Shown: piece by piece, positions 1 to 6,328 of the stretch | Layout of the letters: each line of letters begins with the position of its first letter | Numbering within the stretch: position 1 is the first letter of the stretch | Assembly: GCA_964435235.1 (NCBI GenBank) | Contig: CAYSXZ010000004.1 | Coordinates: forward strand, 1 to 9,410 | Direction: 5' to 3' | DNA from: JAVZJR01 sp964435235 | Lineage (GTDB): Archaea; Micrarchaeota; Micrarchaeia; Anstonellales; Bilamarchaeaceae | DNA: 9,410 nt | Position numbers and translations under genes: made by a program | Notes under the pieces: generated by a model | Told to the model about the DNA's origin: nothing | What the model saw: only the letters and a program-made list of their open reading frames with translations | The model's database searches: none

Positions 1-631
1 CATACCAGTCATATTCGCATCTGCACTTATACTTAATATTCAACTTTTTGCAACAGCATTCCAAGGAAACTATTTCTCAATACCATTTACTGATATAGAC
101 ATCACAGAGGTTGTGCACGCCATAGGTTATGTGGATTCACAAGGCCAATTACGTGATGGATTTCTCTATTTTCTCACTCCAATTTATGCTGGGAGAGGAA
201 CTTTAGCGCACTGGGAGTTTTTGACAAATGCGCAAACACCAATATTTCATATCCCGGAATGGGTTCATGCAATAACATATGTTATTGGTCTCTCCCTTTT
301 TTCTCTCCTATTTGGTCTCTTTTGGGTGGAGAGTTCAAATATGGATGCTAAGAGTGTCGCAAATCAGCTTGTAAGTTCCGGTTTGCAGATTCCAGGTTTT
401 AGAAGAGATCCGCGAATGCTCGAATCTATACTGAATAAACATATTCTTCCGCTTACAATATTAGGCTCGATATCTGTTGGTCTTCTCGCAGGGCTTGCTG
501 ACCTTACAGGCGCTCTCGGAACAGGAACGGGTATACTGCTTACTGTTGGTATTCTATATAGGATGTACGAACAGATGGAGCAGCAGCAGATGTTCGAGCT
601 TATGCCGGCCTTAAAAGGACTTACAAGCTAG
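1..631 (+). CDS. secY: SecY, protein translocase channel subunit (3' part, 5' end outside window)
   Basis: C-terminal ~209 residues of the Sec61alpha/SecY pore-forming membrane protein. The reading frame is open from base 2 back to the window edge, so the start lies upstream; the GTG at 113 is internal. The first visible residues, IPVIFASALILNIQLF, are a conserved SecY transmembrane segment. A re-entrant external region follows, then a segment ending FGLFWVE, then two further hydrophobic helices with GALGTGTGILLTVGILYRMY, typical of the last transmembrane helix of archaeal SecY. The cytosolic tail ends EQMEQQQMFELMPALKGL. It forms the conducting channel of the SecYEG translocon in the cytoplasmic membrane; its SecE partner is encoded at 5366. 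The stop at 629-631 lies 18 bp before adkA, the usual archaeal order at the end of the spc-type ribosomal operon. Identity is secure; only the N-terminal half is missing. Confidence 0.97.
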   Translation, partial: IPVIFASALILNIQLFATAFQGNYFSIPFTDIDITEVVHAIGYVDSQGQLRDGFLYFLTPIYAGRGTLAHWEFLTNAQTPIFHIPEWVHAITYVIGLSLFSLLFGLFWVESSNMDAKSVANQLVSSGLQIPGFRRDPRMLESILNKHILPLTILGSISVGLLAGLADLTGALGTGTGILLTVGILYRMYEQMEQQQMFELMPALKGLTS

Positions 632-639
632 ATGTAGAT

Positions 640-646
640 GGTGATA
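640..646 (+). promoter_or_regulatory. Shine-Dalgarno that sets the adkA start
   Basis: GGTGAT lies four bases before the ATG at 650 and is complementary to the 3' end of archaeal 16S rRNA. The alternative ATG at 638 sits on top of it and has no such motif upstream. The same motif and four-base spacing recurs before secE. Confidence 0.6.
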
Positions 647-649
647 AAC

Positions 650-1198
650 ATGATAATTGTTATGGGTCTTCCCGGCGCGGGAAAGAGCACCGTCCTTAAA
701 GGATTGAAAACAAATTATAAGATATTAAATTACGGAGACCTTATGTTCGAGATAGAGAAGAAGAGATACGGCATAAAAGATCGGGATGAGATGCGCAAGC
801 TTCCGATAGAAAAGCAAAGAGAAGTGCAGAAACTCGTCGCAGAGCAACTTGCAAAGGAAAAGGAAAAAATCATACTTGATACTCATTGCTCTATAAACAC
901 TCCAAGCGGTTACTATCCAGGTTTACCATTCGAATTCCTGAAAAATCTTAAGATTGATGCTCTCGTACTAATTACTGCAGATCCAAAGGAGATAGAAGCG
1001 AGGAGGGCGACAGATCCAACAAGGAAAAGAGATGTCGACGACATTTCATTGCACGACACAATGAACAAAGGGTATCTAGCAGCATATTCAGCATTTACAG
1101 GTGCGCCTGCAGTTGTTATTATGAACAGACAGGGAAGGCTTGAGGAAGCAATTGCACAACTTCAGCATATTTGCGATGAAATGTTTTTGAAATCGTAA
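650..1198 (+). CDS. adkA: Archaeal-type adenylate kinase (AdkA)
   Basis: Predicted AMP + ATP <-> 2 ADP phosphotransferase, 182 residues from the ATG at 650, close to the usual ~190 of archaeal AdkA. A Walker A loop GLPGAGKST is at residues 6-14. The segment DTHCSINTPSGYYPGLP at 77-93 is the AdkA hallmark (DTH...TP.GY.PGLP). An arginine-rich lid, ARRATDPTRKRDVD, spans 117-130 and supplies the catalytic arginines. A start at 638 would add four residues (MVIN), but GGTGAT at 641-645 and flanking bases is a good Shine-Dalgarno only four bases before the ATG at 650, so I prefer 650. It follows secY by 18 bp, the conserved archaeal pairing, and is probably cotranscribed with it. Bacterial Adk is a different subfamily, so this gene supports archaeal origin. 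Confidence 0.93.
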   Translation: MIIVMGLPGAGKSTVLKGLKTNYKILNYGDLMFEIEKKRYGIKDRDEMRKLPIEKQREVQKLVAEQLAKEKEKIILDTHCSINTPSGYYPGLPFEFLKNLKIDALVLITADPKEIEARRATDPTRKRDVDDISLHDTMNKGYLAAYSAFTGAPAVVIMNRQGRLEEAIAQLQHICDEMFLKS

Positions 1199-1239
1199 GT
1201 AATATCGGAGAGCGTGAGAGTTAAACCTTCATCAATAGA

Positions 1240-1247
1240 TTTTTAAG
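1240..1247 (+). promoter_or_regulatory. TATA-like box for serS
   Basis: TTTTTAAG, centred about 28 bp before the ATG at 1271. At the usual archaeal spacing (~25 bp from TATA centre to transcription start) the transcript would begin at or just before that ATG. This fits a leaderless mRNA; no Shine-Dalgarno is seen there. It also argues against the upstream GTG at 1247, which overlaps the box. Not tested experimentally. Confidence 0.5.
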
Positions 1248-1270
1248 TGCTTATGAAACAAATCCATTTC

Positions 1271-2545
1271 ATGCTTGACATTCGTCTTATCAGGGCTAAT
1301 CCTGAGTTGGTTGAAACAGCATTAAAGAAAAGAAACTATCCTACGGAGTACCTAAGGCTTTTAGAGGAAGTAGTAGGGCTTGATGCGAGATGGCGTGATG
1401 TAAAAAAAGAGGAGGAAGAACTTCGGGCTGAAAGAAACAGGCTTAACACTGCGATAATTAATAAGAAGAAAATCAACGAATCTGCCATTGAGGAGATAAA
1501 GCGCTCAGCAGAGATTAGCGCAAGAGTGAAGGAAATATCAATAGAGGCAGAGCAGCTTGAAATACGACGCAACGACCTTCTCATGCTACTACCTGCTATA
1601 CCGCATGATTCTGTTCCTCTCGGAAAAAGCGAGCAAGATAATCAAGAAGTAAGGAAATGGGGAAAACCAAAGAAAACAAGCGCTGATGTTCTTTCTCATG
1701 ATGAATTAGGAGAAAAAACAGGTCTGATTGATTTCGAGCGAGGTGTTAAGCTTGCACAGCATAGATTTGCAGTTCTAAAAGGACCAATCGCCAAGCTCGA
1801 ACGTGCTCTGATAAATTTCATGCTTTCTGTTCACGTCACGCATGGTTACACAGAAATAGCACCCCCCTACCTTGTAAATACAAGGACTATGACAGGAACT
1901 GGCCAGTTGCCAAAGTTCGCTGTTGAACTCTACCGTTGCAAGGATGACGATCTTTGGATGATACCGACTGCTGAGGTTCCGCTCACCAATCTTCATGCTA
2001 ACGAAATCCTCGATGAGGCTCAACTACCTATAAAACTGACTGCATTCACCCCTTGCTTTAGACGAGAGGCAGGAGCATATGGAAAAGATATAAAAGGATT
2101 GATTCGCCAGCATCAATTCGATAAGGTTGAGCTTGTTAAGATTGCACATCCTGATAAAAGCTATCATGAGCTCGAAGGTCTCATACAGGATGCAGAAAGA
2201 ATTCTCCAATTACTTGAACTTCCCTACAGGGTTGTAGAGCTATGCACGGCCGATCTCGGCTTTGCTTCAACAAAAACATACGACCTAGAAGTATGGCTTC
2301 CAAGCCAGAATAGGTACAGAGAGATATCCTCATGCTCGAACTGCAGTGACTTCCAAGCAAGAAGAGCAAATATAAGATTTAGAAGAAAAGGGGAGATAGA
2401 GTTTGTTCACACACTTAATGGAAGCGGTTTAGCGGTTGGAAGAACCCTCATTGCGATATTGGAAAATTATCAAGAGGATAAAGAAGTCATTAAAATACCG
2501 AAAGTGCTTAAGGATTTCATGGGCATGGAAGAGATCGTATTATGA
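1271..2545 (+). CDS. serS: Seryl-tRNA synthetase
   Basis: Class II aminoacyl-tRNA synthetase charging tRNA-Ser, 424 residues from the ATG at 1271. I chose this start because SerRS proteins begin MLDIRLIR.NPELV; longer in-frame starts (GTG 1247, ATG 1253) add a non-conserved MLMKQIHF. An N-terminal charged helical hairpin (about residues 30-105, rich in K/E/R) is the coiled coil that grips the long variable arm of tRNA-Ser. The catalytic core contains TAEVPL (233-238), motif 2 FRREAGAYGKD (263-273) and motif 3 NGSGLAVGRTLIAILENYQ (383-401). This is the common SerRS, not the zinc-dependent form of some methanogens. Its stop overlaps the next start (ATGA), indicating translational coupling. A substrate tRNA gene is at 9118. 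Confidence 0.96.
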   Translation: MLDIRLIRANPELVETALKKRNYPTEYLRLLEEVVGLDARWRDVKKEEEELRAERNRLNTAIINKKKINESAIEEIKRSAEISARVKEISIEAEQLEIRRNDLLMLLPAIPHDSVPLGKSEQDNQEVRKWGKPKKTSADVLSHDELGEKTGLIDFERGVKLAQHRFAVLKGPIAKLERALINFMLSVHVTHGYTEIAPPYLVNTRTMTGTGQLPKFAVELYRCKDDDLWMIPTAEVPLTNLHANEILDEAQLPIKLTAFTPCFRREAGAYGKDIKGLIRQHQFDKVELVKIAHPDKSYHELEGLIQDAERILQLLELPYRVVELCTADLGFASTKTYDLEVWLPSQNRYREISSCSNCSDFQARRANIRFRRKGEIEFVHTLNGSGLAVGRTLIAILENYQEDKEVIKIPKVLKDFMGMEEIVL

Positions 2546-3270
2546 GGCAAAATAAATTGCGTTTTCTATGTAAAAGGGGCGATATCGAGTATTTTTCAGA
2601 CGATAAATTTATATACGCAAAAAAAGATGGCGAGGAATTTCGTCTTGCGCTCTTTAAAGATGGAAATTATTATAAACTTAGATTGTTCAACGGTATTCCC
2701 ATTCTCGAAATAGATGGCATAAGAATGCAACTTGTTCTTAATTTTCGTACCCCCTTAGACTATTCAAGAGAAGTTGTAAAGAGGTTGGGAATAAAAAAGG
2801 ACGACGTTGTTCTAGACAGCTGTATGGGGCTTGGATACACAGCGATCGAGGCTTCAAAAAAAGCTAACCTCGTCTTAACCTTTGAAATAAGTAATGCAGT
2901 CTATACTCTCGCAACCTGGAACCCATGGAGTGAAGAATTATTTTCAGAAAAGATAGAGATAAGGCTTGGAGACATATCAAGCGAGATAAAAACTCTTGAA
3001 AGTGGCTTCTTTTCTGCAATAATCCACGACCCTCCGTGTTTCTCAAAAGCACCTCAACTTTATTCTTTAGAGTTCTATCGTGAGCTTTATCGTATTGCAA
3101 GACCTGGCGCAAGGATATTCCACTACGTAGGCCATCCAAGAAGAAGTAAGGGGAGAAAAATTGAGAATAGCGTGACAAAACGGCTTAGAGCAGTTGGTTT
3201 TACTAATATAAAATATGATGCAAGACTTCAAGGCATTTTCTTTAGGAAACATTCAGTTCCTTTCCAGTGA
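2542..3270 (+). CDS. Predicted SAM-dependent methyltransferase, archaeal COG2521-like
   Basis: Rossmann-fold class I methyltransferase, 242 residues; the substrate is not known to me. The N-terminal ~75 residues form a small beta-rich domain. Motif I, VVLDSCMGLGYTAIEA (89-104), would bind S-adenosylmethionine, with an acidic residue at E115 (LTFEIS) as motif II. HDPPCF (162-167) is a motif IV of the (D/N)PP(F/Y) type, also seen in amino-group methyltransferases acting on RNA, DNA or protein. Basic patches near 199-214 (RRSKGRKIENSVTKR) would suit a nucleic-acid substrate, which is inference. It overlaps serS by four bases, so it is probably translated from the same mRNA; an RNA-modification role is possible but unproven. 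Its last 29 bases overlap the convergent purC. Confidence 0.8.
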   Translation: MRQNKLRFLCKRGDIEYFSDDKFIYAKKDGEEFRLALFKDGNYYKLRLFNGIPILEIDGIRMQLVLNFRTPLDYSREVVKRLGIKKDDVVLDSCMGLGYTAIEASKKANLVLTFEISNAVYTLATWNPWSEELFSEKIEIRLGDISSEIKTLESGFFSAIIHDPPCFSKAPQLYSLEFYRELYRIARPGARIFHYVGHPRRSKGRKIENSVTKRLRAVGFTNIKYDARLQGIFFRKHSVPFQ

Positions 3271-4114
3271 GCATCTTGTACGTCCTTAAATATCTCTCCG
3301 ATGTTTTTTCTATCACATCAGCAGGTAAGGGTGGAGGAGGGGGCTGCTTGTTCCAATTGCTTTTTTCTAGATAATCCCTTACAAACTGTTTGTCGAGGCT
3401 GAGAAGCCTTCCCTTATCATATTCCTCCTTTAGCCAATATCTGCTAGAATCAGGCGTCATCGCTTCATCTATAAGTATTATCCTACCATTTTCGTCATAA
3501 CCAAACTCAAATTTCGTGTCAGCAAGTACTAGTCCCTTTCTAAGTGCAAAATCTCTACCAAATTCGTAAAGCTCTATTGATTTCTTCATTATATAATCAC
3601 TAGTCTCCTCACCAACGATCCTTTTTGCTTCGCTCATACTTATATTTATATCATGTCCTTCCTCTGCCTTTGTCGATGGAGTAAATATAGGTTCATCAAG
3701 CTCGCTTCCATCATGTAATCCTGGTCTGAGTTTAATACCGCATACAGAACCGCTTCTTTGATACTCTTTCCAACCGCTTCCAGTTAAGTAACCACGCACG
3801 ACACACTCCAGCTTTATCGGAGTCGCGTGCTTCACTATCATGCTTCTTCCTTTTAGATATGCAGGAAGATTTTGCGGAAGGTTGATCGTAATAAAATGGT
3901 TATCCATTATACCTTTGGTTTTTTCGAACCAAAATGCAGAAAGCATATTAAGGACGATTCCTTTCTTAGGTATCCCTTCTCTAAAAACAACATCAAAAGC
4001 GCTTAATCTATCTGTTGAAACCATAAGAAGTTTATTATCTAGTCTGTAGGTGTCCCTAACCTTCCCTTTTTTTACGAGGAGCAAAGGAAGATTGGTTTCG
4101 GTAATTACATCCAT
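3242..4114 (-). CDS. purC: Phosphoribosylaminoimidazole-succinocarboxamide (SAICAR) synthase
   Basis: De novo purine synthesis: ATP-dependent ligation of aspartate to CAIR to give SAICAR, in the cytosol. 290 residues, the size of the longer ADE1-like PurC form. The N-terminal ATP-binding region starts LLLVKKGKVRDTY. SAICAR synthase signature 1, ECVVRGYLTGSGWKEYQ, is at 103-119, and signature 2, LADTKFEFG, at 197-205, followed by LIDEAMTPDSSRYW. QPPPPPLP at 257-264 precedes the C-terminal helix. A purine-rich AAAGGAG about eight bases upstream of the ATG can serve as a Shine-Dalgarno. No other pur gene is adjacent, so it seems a single-gene unit divergent from ftsZ. The tail overlaps the methyltransferase end. 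Confidence 0.95.
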   Translation of the reverse strand: MDVITETNLPLLLVKKGKVRDTYRLDNKLLMVSTDRLSAFDVVFREGIPKKGIVLNMLSAFWFEKTKGIMDNHFITINLPQNLPAYLKGRSMIVKHATPIKLECVVRGYLTGSGWKEYQRSGSVCGIKLRPGLHDGSELDEPIFTPSTKAEEGHDINISMSEAKRIVGEETSDYIMKKSIELYEFGRDFALRKGLVLADTKFEFGYDENGRIILIDEAMTPDSSRYWLKEEYDKGRLLSLDKQFVRDYLEKSNWNKQPPPPPLPADVIEKTSERYLRTYKMLTGKELNVS

Positions 4115-4136
4115 ATTCTTTTTCTCCTTTCGTTAT

Positions 4137-4145
4137 CTATAAATA
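4137..4145 (-). promoter_or_regulatory. TATA box for purC
   Basis: Read on the minus strand, TATTTATAG is preceded by an A/G-rich stretch (AAAAGG) suitable as a TFB-recognition element. It is centred ~27 bp from the purC ATG. It lies in the 82-bp divergent spacer between purC and ftsZ. Confidence 0.5.
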
Positions 4146-4159
4146 CCTTTTGCTTTAGA

Positions 4160-4169
4160 TTATATATGG
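4160..4169 (+). promoter_or_regulatory. TATA box for the ftsZ-secE-nusG operon
   Basis: TTATATATGG, centred ~33 bp before the ftsZ ATG. AGGTGA at 4187-4192 is a Shine-Dalgarno four bases before the start codon, so the leader would be short. It is back to back with the purC promoter. Confidence 0.5.
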
Positions 4170-4196
4170 AACGCTGTTTTTATCTTAGGTGAATTT

Positions 4197-5360
4197 ATGG
4201 GCGAAGAAAAAAATAATAGTTCCCCACCGTCAGTTTCTGATGATTCAAAAACAGTTTCACTCTCAGTTCCTCAGATACCTTCATTGACAGGAGCAATCCA
4301 TCCTGAAGAGAAAAAAATATCAAGCGATGACGAAGAACTACTCAAATTCCTAAAGGAAACGGAGCAGAAGATTATAGTTGTTGGCACTGGCGGTAGCGGA
4401 ACCAATACCTTAAACCGTCTTTATGAGATGGGAACGCAGGGAGTAATGACCATCGGGATGAATACCGATGCAAGACACCTCTTAAAGATACGCGCAAATA
4501 AAAAGATACTTTTAGGAAGGAAGGTAAGTGGGGGAAGGGGAGCTGGTTCTAACCCTCTTATAGGAGAAGAGGCAGCAAAGGAATCGCTTGAAGAAATAAA
4601 AGGAGCGCTTCAAGGTGCGTCCATGGTGTTTGTCACATGTGGGCTAGGCGGAGGAACAGGAACTGGTAGCGCCCCGATAATAGCACAAGCAGCAAGGAGT
4701 ACTGGTGCTTTAACCGTCGCAGTAGTTACACTCCCATTCGCTTCAGAAGGACGCGTCCGTATGGAAAATGCTCTCGAAGGATTAGAAAAACTGAGAAAGA
4801 ATGTAGATACTCTTATAGTTATTAAAAACGATAAACTTCTCGGTCTTGTTCCGAATTTACCGCTAAATACTGCATTCAAGGTTTGTGATGAAGTCCTTGC
4901 AGGTTCGGTTAAGGGGATAGTTGAGTTGGTGACAAAGGCAGGGCTTGTAAATGTTGATTTTGCAGACCTGAAAACCATTCTGAGTAATGCTGGATATGCC
5001 GTAATCGGACTCGGTGAGGCGTCCATAGATGCAAAGCATGACGAAAGAGCTAGGATAGCGATAGAAACCGCACTTACATCTCCTCTACTCGATGCGGATA
5101 TAAGCGTGGCCTCCAGAGCACTTATTAACGTCATAGGCGGGGAAGACATGACTCTAAAGGAGGCCGAATATGTTGTTGCAGAAACAGCCAAAAGGATAAG
5201 CGGAAATGCTCATATAATATGGGGCTCGCGCATAGAAGAAAACATGAAACGCTCTTCAATTCGCGTTCTTGTAGTTTTGGCAGGTGTAAAATTCCCGCAG
5301 TTCAAACTACCAACCGAATCGAATAATGTAGAAGAACTAGATCTTGATATAATAGGGTGA
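4197..5360 (+). CDS. ftsZ: Cell division GTPase FtsZ
   Basis: Tubulin-like GTPase that polymerises into the division ring at midcell; 387 residues. The nucleotide-binding fold begins at KIIVVGTGGSGTN (58-70). The tubulin signature loop GGGTGTGSAP is at 151-160. The T7 catalytic loop NVDFADLKTIL (N252, D254, D257) is intact, so polymer-coupled GTP hydrolysis should be possible. The ~57-residue N-terminal extension is Ser/Pro/Glu/Asp-rich and looks disordered. The C-terminus after residue ~370 is short and acidic, ending LDLDIIG, which resembles the conserved partner-binding tail of FtsZ. It heads ftsZ-secE-nusG, a common archaeal order. Whether it is FtsZ1 or FtsZ2 I cannot settle by eye. Confidence 0.96.
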   Translation: MGEEKNNSSPPSVSDDSKTVSLSVPQIPSLTGAIHPEEKKISSDDEELLKFLKETEQKIIVVGTGGSGTNTLNRLYEMGTQGVMTIGMNTDARHLLKIRANKKILLGRKVSGGRGAGSNPLIGEEAAKESLEEIKGALQGASMVFVTCGLGGGTGTGSAPIIAQAARSTGALTVAVVTLPFASEGRVRMENALEGLEKLRKNVDTLIVIKNDKLLGLVPNLPLNTAFKVCDEVLAGSVKGIVELVTKAGLVNVDFADLKTILSNAGYAVIGLGEASIDAKHDERARIAIETALTSPLLDADISVASRALINVIGGEDMTLKEAEYVVAETAKRISGNAHIIWGSRIEENMKRSSIRVLVVLAGVKFPQFKLPTESNNVEELDLDIIG

Positions 5361-5361
5361 T
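5356..5361 (+). promoter_or_regulatory. Shine-Dalgarno for secE inside the ftsZ stop
   Basis: GGTGAT spans the ftsZ TGA stop and sits four bases before the TTG at 5366. It decides the secE start and links translation of the two genes. Confidence 0.6.
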
Positions 5362-5365
5362 TGTT

Positions 5366-5530
5366 TTGGATTTTCCTGAACTTATAAAAAGATGTATTCG
5401 TATCCTTCACATCTCGAGAAAACCGACTCCAAGCGAATTCGAAAAGGTTGCAAAGGTCGCAGCAATAGGTATAATAATCTTTGGAGCTATAGGGCTGATA
5501 ATATCAATTTTATTTGGTCTTTTAGAATGA
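5366..5530 (+). CDS. secE: SecE, translocase gamma/Sec61-gamma homologue
   Basis: Small membrane subunit of the SecYEG translocon, 54 residues: MDFPELIKRCIRILHISRKP, then TPSEFEKVAKVAAIG, then a single hydrophobic helix (about 33-53) and a stop. The amphipathic helix ending in SRKPTPSEF, followed by one transmembrane segment, is the minimal archaeal/eukaryal SecE pattern (..KP...EF). The start is TTG, supported by GGTGAT four bases upstream. An in-frame GTG at 5357 that overlaps the ftsZ stop would give a version three residues longer and cannot be excluded. It lies between ftsZ and nusG in the usual archaeal order. SecY, its partner, is encoded at the left edge of the window. Confidence 0.9.
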   Translation: MDFPELIKRCIRILHISRKPTPSEFEKVAKVAAIGIIIFGAIGLIISILFGLLE

Positions 5531-5540
5531 AGGTGCTTAA

Positions 5541-5996
5541 ATGATATATACAATTCGTGTTACTTCTGGTCAGGAAAAAATTGTTGCCCAGATGCTTGCT
5601 AAGAAAGCAAGAACAGAGAAGCTTGATGTTTATTCTGTGACCTACATAGAAAACATAAAAGGGTATGTTTTCGTAGAGGTACCTGATAAGAATGTGCTCG
5701 CTAAGCTGGTGCAAAAACTTAAACATGTAAAAGGTTTCCTAAAAACCCCAGTAAAAATAGAAGAGATACAAAAACTTATAGCACAAACAAAACAACCAAC
5801 GGCAGCCATAGAGGTCGGAGATATGGTTGAAATGACGTCTGGACCTTTCAAAGGAGAACGTGCAAAGGTTATAAAGGTAGACGAACCACACGATGAAATC
5901 ACCGTGGAGCTTGTAGAAGTTGCAGTACCAATTCCGATTACAGTAAAAAGTAAGATAGTGCGAATTTTCCAGAAAGCGTCTGAAAGAGAGGAATAA
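5541..5996 (+). CDS. nusG: Transcription elongation factor NusG/Spt5
   Basis: Archaeal Spt5/NusG, 151 residues. It binds the RNA polymerase clamp (with Spt4 in archaea) and keeps the enzyme processive. The NGN domain covers about residues 1-80 (IYTIRVTSGQEKIVAQML ... GYVFVEV). It is followed by a single KOW domain from about 91 (VGDMVEMTSGPFKGERAKVIKVD), with a short charged tail. AGGTG at 5531-5535 lies five bases before the ATG, and the gene starts ten bases after the secE stop, so cotranslation from the ftsZ mRNA is likely. In many archaea rpl11 follows nusG; here the next gene is a tRNA on the opposite strand, so the operon appears to end here. Confidence 0.95.
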   Translation: MIYTIRVTSGQEKIVAQMLAKKARTEKLDVYSVTYIENIKGYVFVEVPDKNVLAKLVQKLKHVKGFLKTPVKIEEIQKLIAQTKQPTAAIEVGDMVEMTSGPFKGERAKVIKVDEPHDEITVELVEVAVPIPITVKSKIVRIFQKASEREE

Positions 5997-6003
5997 AAAC
6001 TAA

Positions 6004-6040
6004 AATGCGGTTGGTTGGAACTTCGTTCCAAGCCCGCATT
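6004..6040 (-). repeat. Nested hairpin ending in a copy of the tRNA-Gly 3' end; possible tRNA terminator
   Basis: Outer arms AATGCGG (6004-6010) and CCGCATT (6034-6040) are perfectly complementary. Inside them is a second perfect stem, TTGGAAC-TTC-GTTCCAA. AATGCGGTTG at 6004-6013 repeats the end of the tRNA-Gly gene (6046-6055), so the hairpin's outer arm is a displaced copy of the tRNA 3' end. On the minus strand, tRNA, T7 tract (6041-6047), hairpin and another T-rich run follow one another, so the element could also terminate or trim the tRNA transcript. It is also just beyond nusG, where as a plus-strand hairpin it is followed by A's rather than T's. Confidence 0.6.
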
Positions 6041-6082
6041 AAAAAAATGCGGTTGCCGGGATTTGAACCCGGGTCGCTGGCT

Positions 6083-6157
6083 TTTTCCTTTCCTGAAGAA
6101 ACCCTCTGGAAATCTTGATGAAACCTTTATCTTGGAAAAGCCCAAGGAAAAGTTTCT
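6083..6157 (-). other. tRNA-Gly intron 2, anticodon loop (37/38)
   Basis: 75 nt at the canonical archaeal position. The junctions fit BHB geometry: exon/intron helix TTCC:GGAA of four pairs, 5' bulge CAA cut after CA, 3' bulge AAA cut before its last A. Joining gives the loop TTCCCAA. Inside, GAAACTTTT (6148-6156) pairs with AAAGGTTTC (6120-6128), one wobble. No homing-endonuclease ORF is present. The substrate of the archaeal splicing endonuclease is thus partly visible, though the inner helix is not directly stacked on the motif. Confidence 0.75.
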
Positions 6158-6179
6158 TGGGAAGCCAGAATCCTAACCA

Positions 6180-6288
6180 TTTTCTTTTCGTTCTATGAAA
6201 CTTTGCCCTAAGAAAAACACCCTAGCTGAGGTTTAGTCTCAGGACCTTTGATGAAACTTTGCCCTAAGAAAAACATAAGCAAAGTTTC
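6180..6288 (-). other. tRNA-Gly intron 1, D-loop
   Basis: About 109 nt inserted after G15 of the D-loop; without it the D-arm reads GTCTAG + TGGTTAGGAT, as expected for tRNA-Gly. It opens with a perfect 10-bp hairpin, GAAACTTTGC (6279-6288) with GCAAAGTTTC (6253-6262). It contains a second copy of the 3' arm at 6197-6206 and a CTGAG-loop-CTCAG hairpin (6226-6242). A three-base GTCT/AGAA pairing with bulges AGG and AAT would give the expected junctions, but this is a weak BHB. The intron may be composite, and its exact ends are inferred from the mature tRNA. Confidence 0.65.
6195..6275 (-). repeat. 25-nt direct repeat inside tRNA-Gly intron 1
   Basis: Identical 25-base copies at 6195-6219 and 6251-6275, 56 bp apart (plus-strand ends ATGAAACTTTGC ... 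AGAAAAACA). Only the copy at 6251-6275 has its pairing arm immediately adjacent (6279-6288). Confidence 0.9.
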
Positions 6289-6328
6289 CTAGACTACAAC
6301 CGCATCTCGATTAAATTCCGATAACAAG

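Larger units (their letters stand above)
6048..6303 (-). tRNA. tRNA-Gly(CCC), interrupted by two introns
   Basis: Acceptor arms GCGGTTG (6297-6303) and CAACCGC (6049-6055) pair perfectly; discriminator A at 6048; CCA is not encoded. The exons I infer are 6289-6303, 6158-6179 and 6048-6082, giving a 72-nt mature tRNA. D-stem GTCT/GGAT includes wobbles; D-loop AGTGGTTA; anticodon stem CTGGC/GCCAG; loop TTCCCAA with anticodon CCC; four-base variable region; T-stem CCGGG/CCCGG with TTCAAAT loop. Archaeal tRNA-Gly(CCC) genes typically carry a very similar D-arm and anticodon arm. A T7 tract follows directly. CCC decodes GGG. The D-loop junction may be off by a base or two. Confidence 0.9.

Noticed and set aside
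4610..5191. 193-codon minus-strand ORF inside ftsZ
   Set aside because: Shadow of the highly conserved ftsZ frame; no promoter, no family resemblance.
6004..6055. att site of an integrated virus or plasmid at tRNA-Gly
   Set aside because: The repeated end is only 10 bp, the copies are 42 bp apart, and there is no integrase or foreign cargo between them.
5642..6145. 167-codon minus-strand ORF across nusG and the tRNA-Gly 3' region
   Set aside because: Antisense to nusG and runs through tRNA exons and the tRNA-adjacent hairpin; not a protein gene.
6226..6242. Second tRNA (Leu-like anticodon arm CTGAG-ACTAAAC-CTCAG) nested in tRNA-Gly intron 1
   Set aside because: Loop lacks T33, and no acceptor, D or T arm accompanies it; treated as intron structure.
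6115..6257. C/D-box guide RNA on the plus strand, antisense to the tRNA-Gly introns (TGATGA at 6116 and 6249, CTGA motifs near)
   Set aside because: The C-box-like motifs have T where a purine is expected, the D-box-like CTGA motifs are badly placed, and the motif is explained by the shared intron hairpin.
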